Assembly: GCA_019448385.1 (NCBI GenBank)
Contig: JAGTXO010000033.1
Span: 325,001-389,000, forward strand
Reading direction: 5' to 3'
DNA from: Diacronema lutheri
Taxonomy: Eukaryota; Haptophyta; Pavlovophyceae; Pavlovales; Pavlovaceae
DNA: 64,000 nucleotides
The translations under genes and the position numbers were made by a program. This document shows, one piece after another, positions 1 to 11,724 of this stretch. Within the stretch, counting starts at the first letter, position 1. The number at the start of each line of letters is the position of its first letter. The notes beneath the pieces are model-generated. The model made no database searches and had not been told where the DNA came from. It was given only the letters and a program-made list of their open reading frames with translations.

Positions 1-3000
1 GTCCTCGTCCTCGTCGACGTCGGATCCGCCATCGTCGGCGGCGCTGCCGCGCGCGCGTGCGCCGAGCAACGTCGACGAGCCGCCCAGCGGCGACAGCGCC
101 GGCGCGCGCGCCGTCGCGACCGCGCCCCCCGCCCCGAGCGCGCGCTCCGAGCCCGGCTGCCGGCTTGCCGCCGCCTGCTGGGCGACGTTCAAACATTCCG
201 CCGAGTGAGCGTGCGCGTGCGCGTGGCACGCCCTGGCAGCGTCCAAGCTGATGCCCTCGGCGAGCGCGCCGCCGGCGCCATCGTCCCAGCCCGGCGCGCC
301 GACCGAGTGCGAGCGCCGATGCGAGTGCAGCCGCGGCAGCCGACCGAGGCCGGGCTGCGCGTCTGCCCAGTCGTGCGCGCACTCGGGCGACTGGCCGTCT
401 GGCGCCGCGCGCTCGTCGGCGCGCGCGGTGCGCGCGGCCGAGTCCAAGTCGGCGGAGGAGGCGCGGCCGCAACTGGGCGCGCTCGCGGGCACGAGGAGCG
501 GCGAGGTCGCCGCCGTGCCAACGTCGGCAAGCGCGCCGCTGCTCATGCCCGCGAGCGCACCAGCCGGGCGCGCCGCGCCGGCGTGCGAGCCCGCGGTCGG
601 CGCCGTGTGCGTGTCGGTGGTGTGTGCCGCGTGCTCGCGGGCGGCGTGGCCGAGGACGGCCGCGGCGGCGCGCGTGAAGAGATGCTGCCGCGCCTCAATG
701 TAGTCGGCGCAGACGCGCTTGAGTGTGTCCGCCGTATCGGCGGTGACATCGTCGAGCTCGGTGGCGCAGGCCTCGTGCTCCGGGCTGAGCCTGTGGTAGA
801 TGGAGGCGGGGAAGATGTCCTCGAGGACCTGGTGCGTGCGCTCCGTGTCCGTCGCGGACGAGACGAGCGCGCCGAAGGTCTTGAGCAACGAGAGCGCGCT
901 CGCCGCGTCGGACGACACGGGGGGCCTGCCCGTGCCGATCGACACGATGGCGTCAATCGGGCGGCCTGGCCAGAGGCAGCTCGCCTCGTGGATCGCGAGC
1001 GAGGTCGGGTTGTTGTGCAGCACGGCGCCGTCGACGAGCGTCAGCCGCGTCTCGCCGCGCCCCATCGTCACCGCCTCAAAGTATCCCGGCGCAGCCGTGC
1101 TCGCGCGCAGCGCCTCCCACGCGCGCGCGCCCGAGAAGCCGGGGTACCTCGAGGGCCGCGCGGGCGCGTGCGTGTACGTGCGGAAGAGGAACGGGAGCGG
1201 CGGCGTCGTCGAGATGCACGCGCTCACGAGGAAGACGTGCGGGCGTGGCAGACCGCCCTCGGCGCCGCCGCTGCCGCTGCTGCTGGCGCCGCCGCCGCGG
1301 CCGTCGCCAGCCGAGCGCAGCGCGCCACCTGCGGATGCGCGCGCGGGTGCGCCGGCGGCCGCCGCGCGGGCACGGGCCGCCGCCGCACCAGCGCGGCCAC
1401 CGCCGCCGCCGGGCGCGCGCGCGCGCACCCGCTCGGCGGCGAGCGTTGCATCGAGCATGCGCACTGCGCCAAGTTGCTCGTGGAGCAGCTCGGCGAACGC
1501 GGCGGTCGAATACGACGACGTGCCCACGCCTACGCGCAGCCCTCCCTTCTTCGTGAACGCGCGCTTGGAGAGCTCGAGGTACAGCGCCTCGACCAGGTCA
1601 ACCGAAAAGCCGACCGTGCCGAGGAGATATGCGATAATGGAGCCAGTCGATGTGCCGCAGATCAGATCAAAGGAGGCGTGGAGCGGGCTGCCGTCCAGCG
1701 CGAGCGCCGTCTCGAGGCCGCGCAGCATCTGCAGCGCGACGAGCCCGCGCGTGCCACCGCCGTCGATCGCTAGAATGCGCACGCCACGCGGGCGCTCGCC
1801 GCCCGGCGCGCCCGGTACACCGAGTGCGCCTGCGCCGTTGCCCACGGCGCCGGCGGCGGGGAAGAGCGGCATGAGCGGGAGCGGCGCGGGCGCGACCGTG
1901 CCCGCCGCGTGCGCCTCCATCGCGCCCTCGACGCCGCACACGGCGAGGAGGCGAAGCGCTGCTCCGCGCAGCTCGCCGCGCGGCGGGGCGGCGCGCGCGA
2001 CACTGCGCACGGCCCACAGGTGCGCCGGGTCAAGGAGCCAATGGCGTACCGCGGGGTGGAAGGCGAGGTTGCCCAGCGCGAGGAGCGCGGGCAGCTGCAG
2101 CTGCGCGCCGCCACCGCCTGCGCCCTCGGCCGCGCACGCGCAGTGCAGCAGCAGCCGCAGGTCGACACCGAAGCGTGGCGGCTGCGCGGGCGCGGGCGCG
2201 GACGCCGCCGCGCGCGCCACGCGCGCCGCACGCGCTCCGCTCGACGCGTCCATGCGGGCCGTGGGCGTCGCCACGCCAAGCGCGCTTATGCGCGCCGCCA
2301 CAGCCACGCCGTCGACGCCGGCCACGCCGCGCCCATCGGCGGCGGCGCGCGCGAGCGCGCCCGCGCCCGCCCACGCGCCGCTGGCGCCGCCACAGTCCGC
2401 CATGCTGGACACGATGGCGGTGACGGCCGCGTCGACCTCGAGCTCGGTGAGGTGCTGCACGACGCGCATGCACTCGGCGCGCGCGAGCGGCACCGACGAG
2501 TTCTGCAGCACGTGCTGGAGCGCGCGGTGTAGCTGCGGGCCGACCGCGGCCACGAGTTGGGCGCTCAGCTCCTCTGACTCGGTCAGCGTCGCGAGCGCGG
2601 CGCAGAGCGCCGGAAGCCAGAGCGTGGCGTGGCGCATGATTGCGCCGCGATGCACGCACGCGATCAGCACGCCCGCGTGCGGCTTCGTCGCGAGCGCGCG
2701 CGCGAGCCGCGGCGCGCGCGCGACGGCGAGCACGATCGCCCCTGCGTGCGCCCGCGCCGCGCCGTCCGCAGGCGAGAGGATTGTCGCAAACGCCGGGCGG
2801 AGGCCGGAGGCGTCGATGAGGAGTTTCACGTTCTCCTCGACGCGGCACAGCCTCGAGAGCGCGAGCAGCGACAGCTCGAGCGAGCGCACGTCGTCCGTCG
2901 CGTTCGCCGGCGGCGCGCCCGCCGCGCCCGCGCCCGCGGCGCGCTCGCCGCCACCGCCGCCGCCGCCGATCGTGGCGGCCGCGATCGCGGCGGCGGTGGC

Positions 3001-3693
3001 GCCGGGCGAGCCGGCGGCCACGTCGCGCGCGGCAGCCGCACTGGCCGCCGTGCTCGCCACCGCGCAAAGCACGCGCACCGCCCCGTCCGCGCCGAGCTGC
3101 GCCGCGCCCTCATCCGCGAGCGCGGCGAGCGCGCCGAGCGCATCGGCGAGCGCATCGGCGAGCGTCGTGCGGCGCTGTGTGAGGGCGAGGAGCGGCGCGT
3201 GCACGCCGAGCTGCAGCAAGAGCGGGCGGTTGCGCGCGCACCGCGCCATCGCGCGCAGCAGAGCTGCCGCGTGTGCCGCGCTCCATACCGCGCGGCCGGG
3301 CGCAAGGACGAGCGCGTCGGCGAGCGGCTGCACGTCCTGCCGCTGGACGGCAAGGTGCTCGAAGGCGTCGAGCGCGCGCTCGCGAACGGAAGCGTGCGGC
3401 GAGAGCGCAGCCGCCTTGAGAAACGCGTGCAGCGCGCCGCTCGACGAGATGTAGCTCGCCTCGCCTGTGCGCGCAAAGTAGCGCGCGACGTCCGTGAGCT
3501 GCGCAGCGCGCTCCGGCTCGAGCGGCTGCTGAGCGACGGAGAGCTCAATGATGGCGGATGTGAAGCGCGCGCGCAGGCGGCGCGATCGCTCGCGCACGAG
3601 CGCGCGCAGCGCGCCCGCCGCCCACCGCTCACGTGCCGCGACCGTCTCCGTGACCAAATCGTCCACGGTCCGCGCGACGGCTTCATCCGCCAT
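1..3693 (-). CDS. Patatin/iPLA2-like phospholipase with helical-repeat N-terminus (3' end beyond window)
   Basis: Lipid acyl hydrolase of the patatin / calcium-independent phospholipase A2 family; layout closest to PNPLA8 (iPLA2-gamma). One open frame of 1231 codons runs from ATG 3693 off the left edge, with no intron needed. Residues about 1-600 are Ala/Leu-rich helical repeats resembling armadillo/HEAT. The patatin domain then shows the oxyanion-hole motif DGGGTRG (from residue 644), the nucleophile elbow GTSTG (Ser682) and the dyad aspartate in DGA (Asp888), followed by NNPT. FRTY and an ASTAAPGYF-type segment precede the DGA as in the family. A Gly/Ala/Arg-rich insert lies between GTSTG and FRTY. 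The last visible part is low complexity and acidic (DVDEDED at the edge). Substrate and location are not visible; PNPLA8 homologues act on membrane phospholipids. Divergent from the ABC transporter. Confidence 0.88.
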   Translation of the reverse strand, partial: MADEAVARTVDDLVTETVAARERWAAGALRALVRERSRRLRARFTSAIIELSVAQQPLEPERAAQLTDVARYFARTGEASYISSSGALHAFLKAAALSPHASVRERALDAFEHLAVQRQDVQPLADALVLAPGRAVWSAAHAAALLRAMARCARNRPLLLQLGVHAPLLALTQRRTTLADALADALGALAALADEGAAQLGADGAVRVLCAVASTAASAAAARDVAAGSPGATAAAIAAATIGGGGGGGERAAGAGAAGAPPANATDDVRSLELSLLALSRLCRVEENVKLLIDASGLRPAFATILSPADGAARAHAGAIVLAVARAPRLARALATKPHAGVLIACVHRGAIMRHATLWLPALCAALATLTESEELSAQLVAAVGPQLHRALQHVLQNSSVPLARAECMRVVQHLTELEVDAAVTAIVSSMADCGGASGAWAGAGALARAAADGRGVAGVDGVAVAARISALGVATPTARMDASSGARAARVARAAASAPAPAQPPRFGVDLRLLLHCACAAEGAGGGGAQLQLPALLALGNLAFHPAVRHWLLDPAHLWAVRSVARAAPPRGELRGAALRLLAVCGVEGAMEAHAAGTVAPAPLPLMPLFPAAGAVGNGAGALGVPGAPGGERPRGVRILAIDGGGTRGLVALQMLRGLETALALDGSPLHASFDLICGTSTGSIIAYLLGTVGFSVDLVEALYLELSKRAFTKKGGLRVGVGTSSYSTAAFAELLHEQLGAVRMLDATLAAERVRARAPGGGGGRAGAAAARARAAAAGAPARASAGGALRSAGDGRGGGASSSGSGGAEGGLPRPHVFLVSACISTTPPLPFLFRTYTHAPARPSRYPGFSGARAWEALRASTAAPGYFEAVTMGRGETRLTLVDGAVLHNNPTSLAIHEASCLWPGRPIDAIVSIGTGRPPVSSDAASALSLLKTFGALVSSATDTERTHQVLEDIFPASIYHRLSPEHEACATELDDVTADTADTLKRVCADYIEARQHLFTRAAAAVLGHAAREHAAHTTDTHTAPTAGSHAGAARPAGALAGMSSGALADVGTAATSPLLVPASAPSCGRASSADLDSAARTARADERAAPDGQSPECAHDWADAQPGLGRLPRLHSHRRSHSVGAPGWDDGAGGALAEGISLDAARACHAHAHAHSAECLNVAQQAAASRQPGSERALGAGGAVATARAPALSPLGGSSTLLGARARGSAADDGGSDVDEDED

Positions 3694-3995
3694 CGTGGAT
3701 GGGCGGCGGCAGATCGGATGTCCGCGTTGGACACACTGAGCGGATGAGCCCTCTGGAAGGCGCGCTCCCTCTCGGACACACATTCGCTGCTCCCTCTAGC
3801 GCTTGGCCGTCGAAACGTCAAGACGTTGGCATCGTGGAGCGGACGCGGGAACACAGCGACGCTGTGCCGAATGTACTCGGCACAGTCGCCGCTCAGTCGC
3901 GCTCGGCGAGCGCATCGGCGAGCGTCGTGCTCGGCTTTTAATGCCGGACGCGGTCGGCACATTTTCGGTTGAGTGTCTTCCAAAGGTGGACGTAG
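3694..3995. promoter_or_regulatory. Divergent intergenic/promoter region, phospholipase and ABC transporter
   Basis: 302 bp between the two divergent start codons must hold both promoters and 5' UTRs. No clear TATA box is visible; a short TTTTAAT stretch lies near 3937. Bases 3903-3930 repeat, exactly and in the same orientation, 28 bases of the neighbouring phospholipase coding region (3143-3170). Confidence 0.5.
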
Positions 3996-6900
3996 ATGCT
4001 CGGTGGGGGCACAGGCACGCGCCAGGAGCAGAGCGTGACGCCGCTCACCGCGGCGCGCGGCGGGCTGCTCTCGCAGCTCTTCTTTTGCTGGGCGTGGCCC
4101 ACGCTCAAGCTCGGCCACACGCTCGGCGGCGCGCTTACGTCGGCGCATCTGCCCGAGCTGCGCGATGATGAGCGGCCCGAGCGCGTGACGGCCGCGCTGC
4201 TCGCCGAGTGGGAGCGCGAGCAGGCGGCGGCGCGGATCAAGGGGCGCGCGTCGGCACTCATCTACGCGCTTTGGGCCTTCTACGGCCCGGTGAAGGCCAC
4301 CATCTTCGTCTCGTCGTTTTTGATGACGGTGCTCAACATTGCGATCCCGCTCCTCATGCAGCAGCTCATCCTCGTGATCGAGACGGACGGCGAGCTGTGG
4401 CGCGGGCTTGCGTCGATCGCGGGGATTGTGCTCTGCGTCATCCTCTCCTCCATCGTGCAGCAGCACGCCTGGTTCGCCACGAGCACGAAGGCCGTGCACA
4501 GCTGGATTGGCCTCACGTCGCTCATCTACGCAAAGCCCGCGCTCCTCACACGCGGCACGCTCTCGCGCTTCAGCGAGGGCGAGCTCATCAACCTGGTACG
4601 CGCGCGCGCGTGGGGTGCGTGCTTGTGCAGCCGTGTTCACCGCGCGCCGCTCCACGCGCCCTCTTCGCTGACCGCGCGCCGCGCCGCGCCGCGCCGCTCG
4701 CCGAAACGACCGCGGCGGTCGCCTCAGGTGACGGTGGACTGCCAGGCATTCCTGGATGTGGGCCAGTTCATCTTCTTCTTCGCGGCGATGCCGTGGCAGG
4801 CGCTGATCGCCTCGGCTATCCTCCTCTACCTCCTCGGCTGGGTCTTTGTCGTGGGGCTCGTCGTGCTTGCGGTGCGCCGCCGTCCGCCCGCCGTCCGCCG
4901 CGCCGCCGTCCGCCGCGCCCGCGCTCGCCGACGGCTGCGCGCGCGCAGCCGCGCGCTCGCCGCTCGCGCGCCTCGCGCGCTCACACGCACGCTCTGCGCG
5001 CCGCCTTCGCCGCCGGCGCCGCCGCCAGGTGAACGTGGTGATTGTCGAGCGACTGGGCGACATGATCAAATCGGCGCAGGCACGCAAGAACAAGCTCTCG
5101 GACGAGCGCTCGATCCAGCTCAACGAGAGCCTGCAGGGCGTGCGCACGGTCAAGCTGTACGCGTGGGAGGGTGTCGTCGCGCAGCGCGTCGAGGCCAAGC
5201 GCGCGCAGGAGCTGTCCGAGATCCGCAAGATCGCCATCCTGCGCGCGGTGCAGAACTTCCTCTCCTTTGGCGTGCCGACGATCGTGACCGTGCCCGTTTT
5301 CTACCTGTACAAGGTGGTGAACGGCTCGCTGCCGTCCTCCGTGATCTTCACCGCCGTCGCCATCTTTGAGTTTTTAAACATGGCGCTCATTGTCCTGCCA
5401 AACCTGCTCAACGAGCTGCGTCGGATGTACGTGTCGATTGGCCGGATTGGCCGTTTCCTTGACCTCGAGAACACGTATGCGCCGTCCGAGCCCGTCGTCG
5501 GCGCGAGCGGGCGCGTGCGTCTGCGCGGCGGCTTCTCCTGGGGCGCCACCGCCAGCGCGGCCGCCGCGGACAAGTCCGCCGGCCAGACCGGGCGCGGCGC
5601 GCCGGCGCGCCGCGCCGCGCCGGCGCAGCCCGCGCCCGCGCCCGCCGCCGCGCCGGTGGACGGCTCGGCGCTCGCGCTGGCCGACCTCGACTTTGAGGCG
5701 GCGGGCGGGCAGCTGGTGGTCGTGTGCGGGCGCGTCGGCTCGGGCAAAACGTCGCTCGCCTCCGCCGCGCTCGGGCTGCTGCAGCAAGCGGACGGCGCGA
5801 GCGTCGCGGTCACCGGTCGCACCGCGTACGTGCCACAGCAGTCGTTTGTGATGAACGACACGGTCAAGAACAACATCCTCTTCGGCGCGGCGTACGACGC
5901 GGCGGCGTACGAGCGCGTCATCCTCGCGTGCGCGCTCGACAAGGACCTGGCCGCCCTCCCGTCCGGCGACGAGACGGAGATTGGCGAGCGCGGCATCACC
6001 ATCTCCGGCGGCCAGAGGCAGCGCATCGCGATCGCGCGCGCCGCGTATGCGGAGGCCGACCTGATCGTGCTCGACGACCCGCTCTCCGCGATGGATCCGC
6101 ACGTGGGCAAGCTCGTCTTCGACCGGTGCATTCTCGGCCTGCTGCGCGGCAAGACGCGCGTCTTCTGCACCAACCAGCTGCAGTTCGCGCCGACGGCCGA
6201 CGACATCTACTACCTCGACAGCGGGCGCGTGACGGAGCGCGGCTCGTTTGGCGCGCTCTTGCGCAAGGAGGGTGGCGCCTTCGCGTCGCTGTACGCGCAC
6301 GTCTCCTCCACGCCCAACACCGCGCCGCCCGACGCCGACGCCGACGGCGGCGCCGCGCCCATGGACGCCGACGTGCCGCGCGCACCACCGGCTGACGGCG
6401 CCGCGCCGCCGAGCGTGGCGCGCGTGCCTACGACGAGCGTGGGCACCGCCGCGGCGACGGCAGACCAGCGGCGTGCGGACGGCAAGCTCGTGCAGGTCGA
6501 GAAGCGATCGCTCGGTCGCGTGGGCCTCTCCACTTTCGTGCCGCTCGCGCGCGCGGCGCACGCGGCGCTGCTCGGGTGCGGCGTCGCGCTGCTCATCCTG
6601 CTGATGCCCATCTCGCAGTACCTCGTCAACATTTTGCTCTCGCGCTGGGCGGACGCGGAGGCGGCGGGCGAGGCGAACTCGGAGCGCTGGCTGCCATTCT
6701 ACGTGGGCTCGGCACTCGTCTTTGCCGTCATCGTCTTCGTGCGCGGGCTCTCGTGCGCCCTCTTCTTCACGAGGGCGTCGGCGTCGCTGCACACGTCAAT
6801 GCTCCGCTCGGTCCTCGCCCAGCCGATGCGCTTCTTCGACACGACGCCCGTCGGGCGCGTGCTCAACCGCTTCTCGAGCGACATGACGGCCGTCGACGTG

Positions 6901-8484
6901 ATGCTCCCGCGCCTCTTCGACATCTGGGCGTTCATCATCGGCTCAAACTCGACGACGGTCCTCCTCTCGATGATCTTCGCGCCACCCATGGTCGTCATCA
7001 ACGTTGCGCTTGCCGTCGCCTTCTTCAAGCTATACAACTACTACGCCGCCGTCGCGGTCGAGCTGCAGCGGATTATCGCAATCTCCATCTCGCCGCTCGT
7101 CGCGTCCTTCTCGTCCTTCTTGATCGGACTCGAGTCGATCCGCGCGTTCAACCGCGTCGCGACCTTCCGCGCGCAGTTTGAGGCGCGGCAGCTCGCCTTT
7201 GCGCGCGCCTTCACCGCGCTCGTCGCGATCGAGCGCTTCACGATGACGTTTGCCGTCACGATTGGCGTCTCCATCTTCCTCTCCGCGCTCGCGCTCGCGC
7301 TACTCTTCCTCGCGCGCGCGCGCTTCTTTGTGACGCCCGGCTCGGCTGGCGTGACGCTCGCGTATGCGGCAATCATCTCATTCCGCCTGCCCGCCATGTT
7401 CCTCATGTCCGTGACCCTCGAGCGGCTCCTCGCGGCCGCGCAGCGCGTGATGGAGTACGTCGACATGCCCGCCGAAGAGGGCGCGGACGCGCCGCTCGGC
7501 GCCGCGGGCGCAGCCGGCGCGAGCGCGGGCGCGCGCAAGCGCGGCATGGGCGTCGGGCCCGCCGATGACGGCGCGCCCGACGCCGGTCGTGCGGGCAAGC
7601 TCGGCGCGGCCGTGGCTGTGGGTGCGGGCGCGACGGCCGTGCCGCTCGACTGGCCGAAGCGCGGCACGCTCGTGCTGCGCGACGTGCGCCTGCGCTACGC
7701 GCCAGACTCGCCCGAGGTGCTCGCGGGCATCTCCTTCTCCGTTGAGCACGGCGAGCGCGTCGGCGTCGTCGGGCGGACGGGCGCGGGCAAGTCGTCCGTG
7801 CTGCTCGCCATCTTCAGGATGGCGCCGACGACCGGGCTCATCGAGATCGGTGGCCTCGATGTGTCATCCGAGGCGACAGTCGTGCCGCGCCGCGTGGTGC
7901 GTGCTCGCCTCGGGATGATCCCGCAGGACTCATACCTCTTCTCCGGCACGATCCGCTCGAACCTCGACGTGGAGAACGTTTACTCGGACGAGCAGCTCGC
8001 GCGCGTGCTGCGGCTCGCGCACCTCGAGACGATGATCGCTGAGCTCGAGGGCGGGCTAAACGCCGAGGTGAAGGAGAAGGGTGACAACTTCTCCGCCGGG
8101 CAGGTGCAGCTGCTCTGCCTGGCGCGCGTCCTCCTCAAGGAGCCGACGATTGTCTTCATGGACGAGGCGACGGCGTCCGTCGACCTCAAGACCGACTCGC
8201 TCGTGCAGCAGACCATCCGCTCGGCGCTCACCGACTGCACCATCGTGACGATCGCGCACCGCCTCGCGACGATCATCGACTTTGACAAGATCGCCGTGCT
8301 CGACGCCGGCAAGATTGCGCAGTACGGCCCGCCGCACGAGCTGCTGCAGCAGCCCACCGGCGCGTTCGCGGCGCTCGTCAATTCGACCGGCGCGGCGAGC
8401 GCCGCCGAGCTGCGCGCGCGCGCGGCCGCGGCGATTGCTGACAAGGGGACGGGCGCGCGCGCGCGCGCGCCGGCTGAGTCGTAA
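3996..8484 (+). CDS. ABC transporter, subfamily C (MRP-type) full transporter
   Basis: ATP-driven membrane exporter of the ABCC family, normally moving conjugated or amphipathic anions. Three exons: 3996-4595, 4728-4871, 5029-8484; both introns are GT-AG in phase 0, giving 1399 aa. Order is TMD1, NBD1, TMD2, NBD2, without the extra N-terminal TMD0 of long MRPs. NBD1 has Walker A GRVGSGKT (from residue 482), signature ISGGQRQR (about 573) and Walker B LIVLDDPLSAMD (about 593). NBD2 has Walker A GRTGAGKS (about 1163), a weakened signature FSAGQ (about 1269) and FMDEAT (about 1293). KLYAWE just after the third exon begins is an ABCC hallmark. Gly/Ala/Pro-rich linkers precede each NBD. Asp in NBD1 Walker B (LDDP) where Glu is usual, with Glu kept in NBD2, is the normal ABCC asymmetry. 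Substrate cannot be read. Confidence 0.95.
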
Positions 8485-8841
8485 GGGCGAGGCGCGCGGC
8501 GCGCGACGATTGGCGGCCGGGCGGGTTTGGGCCGGCCAGATTCTGCGCGCGCTCGCGTGGCGTCTCGTCTCGCGCGCTCGCGGGATGGCGTCTCTTTCGC
8601 CTGATGGCCGTGCAATTGCCCACCGCGAGCGTGTGCCGGACGTGCGGCGGCTGCGTACCGTCCTTCGAGCTGAGTGCGCGCACGCGCCGACGTCCTGCCG
8701 TCTGGCGGTCCGCTCGACACGCCGAGAGCCGAGAGCACCACGCACACTGTGAGTGAGCGCTACTACTCCCTCCTGTAGAACAGTGCAAAAAACTGGAGGG
8801 AGGCCCTCTGACTCGCAGCGCGCCCGAAGTGCGCGGGCGCG
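8485..8841. other. Intergenic: ABC transporter 3' UTR and upstream region of coiled-coil gene
   Basis: No gene seen in these 357 bases. A possible hairpin has an 8-bp perfect stem, 8766-8773 (CTCCCTCC) with 8795-8802 (GGAGGGAG), just upstream of the next start codon. Confidence 0.5.
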
Positions 8842-10593
8842 ATGTCCAAGCAGCAGGCGGAGGAGATGAACAAGGTGCTGCAGGAGAGCTTCCGCAGCGT
8901 GGTCGCCGAGCTCGACGGCAAGAAGAGCGAGCTCAGCGCCGCGCTTGCCGAGCAGGCGCGCCTCAACGACCTCTCAGCGCAGCTGACGAAGAAGCTCGAC
9001 TCGGTCTCAAAGTCGTCAAAGGCGCTCGAGAAGGAGCTGCTGCGCGTGCGGCAGGCGGCCGAGTCGCGCGTGAGCACGGCGGCGCAGACGGCACCCGATC
9101 CGCTCATCGCCGAGGCACGCGCCGAGGCCGCCGCCGCCGAGGCGCGCGCCGCCGAGGCGCGCGACGCCGGCGCGGCCGCGCTCGCGGCCGCCAAGGCAGC
9201 GGCGGCCGCCGAGCGCGACAAGCTGCTCGCCGAGCTTGAGGATGAGCGGCGGCGGACGGCGGCGGCGCAACGCGAGCTCGCGGCCTCGGCCGCGCAGCGC
9301 GCCTCCCTCGCCTCCGCCAAGGAGGTCGAGGCGCGCGCGGCGGGCGAGACGCGGCACGAGCTGACCGCTGCCGCGGACGCGCTTCGCGCGGAGCTGCGCG
9401 TGCAGGCAGAAGCGCTCGCGCGCGCGCGCGCGGAAAGCGACGAGCAGGTCGAGCGCTCGCAGCGCGCGCTCGTCGCGCACCGCGAGTCCACCAAGGAGCT
9501 CCGCGCAGAGCTCGACGAGCAGCGCGCCGTCGCGCAGGCGGCGCGCGCCGAGGCGCGCGCCGCGGCTGTCGCCGCGGCCAAGTTGCGCGAGGAGCTGGCG
9601 ATCAAGGACGAGAACTGCACAAGTCTCTCGGAGGACCTGGCCGCGATGCTCGTCAACTCGGCCGAGTCCCACGCTCTCCTCGACGCCGAGCGCAAGCAGC
9701 TCGAGGCGATGACCTTGCAGCGAAACTCGCTCCTCTCAGAGATACGCGATCGAGACGCGCGGGCGGCCGGTGCGGCGCGGCGCGGCGCGCGAGCCATGGC
9801 GCGGGCCGCGCGGCACGCCGCTGCGAGGCGAGCGTCCACGGCCGCACGCGCCGCGCGCGCGCCCGCTCACCGCCGTGCCCCTGCGGCATCTGCGCACGCG
9901 CCCCGCCTGCCCGCCCACGATGGGCGCACAGCCGAAAGCGGCGCACCCGCAGCGGTTGTTGCCGCTACCGAGGCGAGTGCGCTGCGCGAGCGGCTCGGCG
10001 CGCTCGAGGCCGAGCTCGCGCAGACGCGAACGCACCTCGCGCAGGCGCGCGCCGAGGCGGCGAACGCAGCGTCGGAGTTTGAGACGCACGCCGAGTCGAT
10101 CGCCGCGCTGCAGGAGGCGTTCCGCTCGATGCACGCCGAGAAGGGGGCCGGCGCCGTCGATGCGGCCGCGGCGTCGCTCGCCGCGCGCTCGTCCGGCGCG
10201 CCGCCGGTCTCAAACGGCGCGCGGGGCGCGCGCGGCGCGCTGCCCGCCGGCCTGCCCGCCGGGCTGGGCGAGCGGCTGTCGGGGCTACAGAGCAGCGTGG
10301 CGGCCCTGCGCAAGAACGTGCAGGCGCAGCCTCCGCCCGCGGTGCTCAAGGTGCGCCGCGCGCTCCCTCGCCGCGCTGCCGCGCCGCCGCCACCGCCGCG
10401 CGCGCGCGCGCAGCGCTCCGTACCTCATCCGACCCCTGCGCCATCGCTATCCGTTTCGACGGTTTCGACGGTTTCGACCTGCCCTCGCCACGGACACAGG
10501 ACTTGGGCAAATTCGGGTCGCAGGCGCAGCAGTTTGGCAAGGGAGCGGTCGGGCACGCGGCGCACGGCCTCTCGGGGCTGTCCGGCCTCTTTG

Positions 10594-10636
<43 letters not shown>

Positions 10637-11555
10637 GCAGCCGCAGCAGCAGCTGCAGCCGCTGCAACAGCCACCCCCGAAACTTCAGCAGCCGCCGCAG
10701 GGCAGCACGGACGCAGCGGCGCGCGCGCAGCCCACGGCTCCGACGGGCGAGCAGCCACCGTCGCCCCAGCCGCCGCAAGAACGGCTCGCGTCAGACATTG
10801 CTCGCATGGCTGCGCTGCGCGGCGACGCGGTGGACGGCGCGCCGTCCATCGCGCACTCCGCGGTTGGTGCATCCACCCACCCACCATCCACTCACCCACC
10901 ATCCACCCACCCACCATCCACCCACCCACCATCCACTCACCCACCATCCACCCACCCACCATCCACCCACCCACCTACCACCCACCCACCATCCACTCAC
11001 CCCCACCCCCCTGTCGGCGCATCCGCGGGTGGCGCGTCTCCCGATCGCACAGCGCCGGCGAACACGCCGAGCCTGCAGCAGCAGCCGCCAGCGCCGGCGG
11101 TCGCGACGGTTGGTCCTGCGGCGCCCGTGGCCGCCATCGCTTCGCCGCTATCCCCGCCAGCGCCGCAACCAGCACAGGCCGTGGCCGTGCCAGCGCAGCT
11201 CACAGCGCCGGCGATCACGACGCCCGCCCCCGTCCCTCCTACCCAGCAGCGGGCGGTGGCCGCTGTCGCGTCGCAGTCAGCGAACGGCACGGACGGTTCT
11301 CCACCGGCGCCCGCGCAGCCCGCGCCTGCCGCCGCGACGGCCGCGCGAGCGGAGATCGCAGCGGAGGGCGAGATGGCGCGGCAAGGCGTGCAGCCAGGAA
11401 CTGGCGCTGGCAGTGCGTGTGGCGACGCGCACGGAAGAGAGGGTGCGACGGGCCGCGCCGCGGCGGCAATGTGTGGCACGGCCGCAGCGTCAGCGGCCGG
11501 CGGTGCCCCGAGTGCAGATGCGTCCTGGGACGCGCTCCTCAGCGAGGCGCCGTGA
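8842..11555 (+). CDS. Large coiled-coil protein with polyglutamine and THPPS repeat tail
   Basis: Not assigned to a named family. ATG 8842 opens a long heptad-like Glu/Ala/Lys/Arg/Leu coiled coil (about residues 1-310), interrupted by a probable in-frame 162-nt GT-AG intron (9770-9931) whose translation is pure Arg/Ala. The coiled coil resumes to about 10150. A second GT-AG intron (10351-10499) leads to a last exon (10500-11555): DLGKFGSQAQQFGKG, then 13 Gln, a Pro/Gln-rich stretch, THPPS tandem repeats and a Ser/Ala/Pro-rich end. Length is about 800 aa with both introns removed. Long acidic coiled coils of this kind occur in golgins, tethers and centrosome proteins; the sequence alone does not choose. 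If 9770-9931 is retained the protein is 54 aa longer and stays open. Confidence 0.75.
10596..10634 (+). repeat. (CAG)13 polyglutamine tract
   Basis: Thirteen uninterrupted CAG codons inside the last exon of the coiled-coil gene, followed by CCG/CAG-rich codons. Pure codon repetition suggests recent slippage expansion. Confidence 0.95.
10868..11003 (+). repeat. Minisatellite encoding THPPS units
   Basis: Tandem 15-nt units (consensus CCATCCACCCACCCA, some with ACTCAC) are in frame with the coiled-coil gene and translate as repeated Thr-His-Pro-Pro-Ser. Units vary at one or two positions. The strand is almost free of G, giving strong purine/pyrimidine asymmetry. Confidence 0.9.
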
Positions 11556-11724
11556 AATGCGCCAGTCACTGATGAAATCACGACGCGTTCTTGATTGGAC
11601 GGGCCGGAGAATTTGGCAGCTGCCACTGAGCGCAAGCGCGACAGCGCGCCCGCAATCGCGGTGCACGTGCTGCACGGCGCATGGTGGACGCGGCCAGCGC
11701 CCACGTGCACCGACGTTGAATGTC

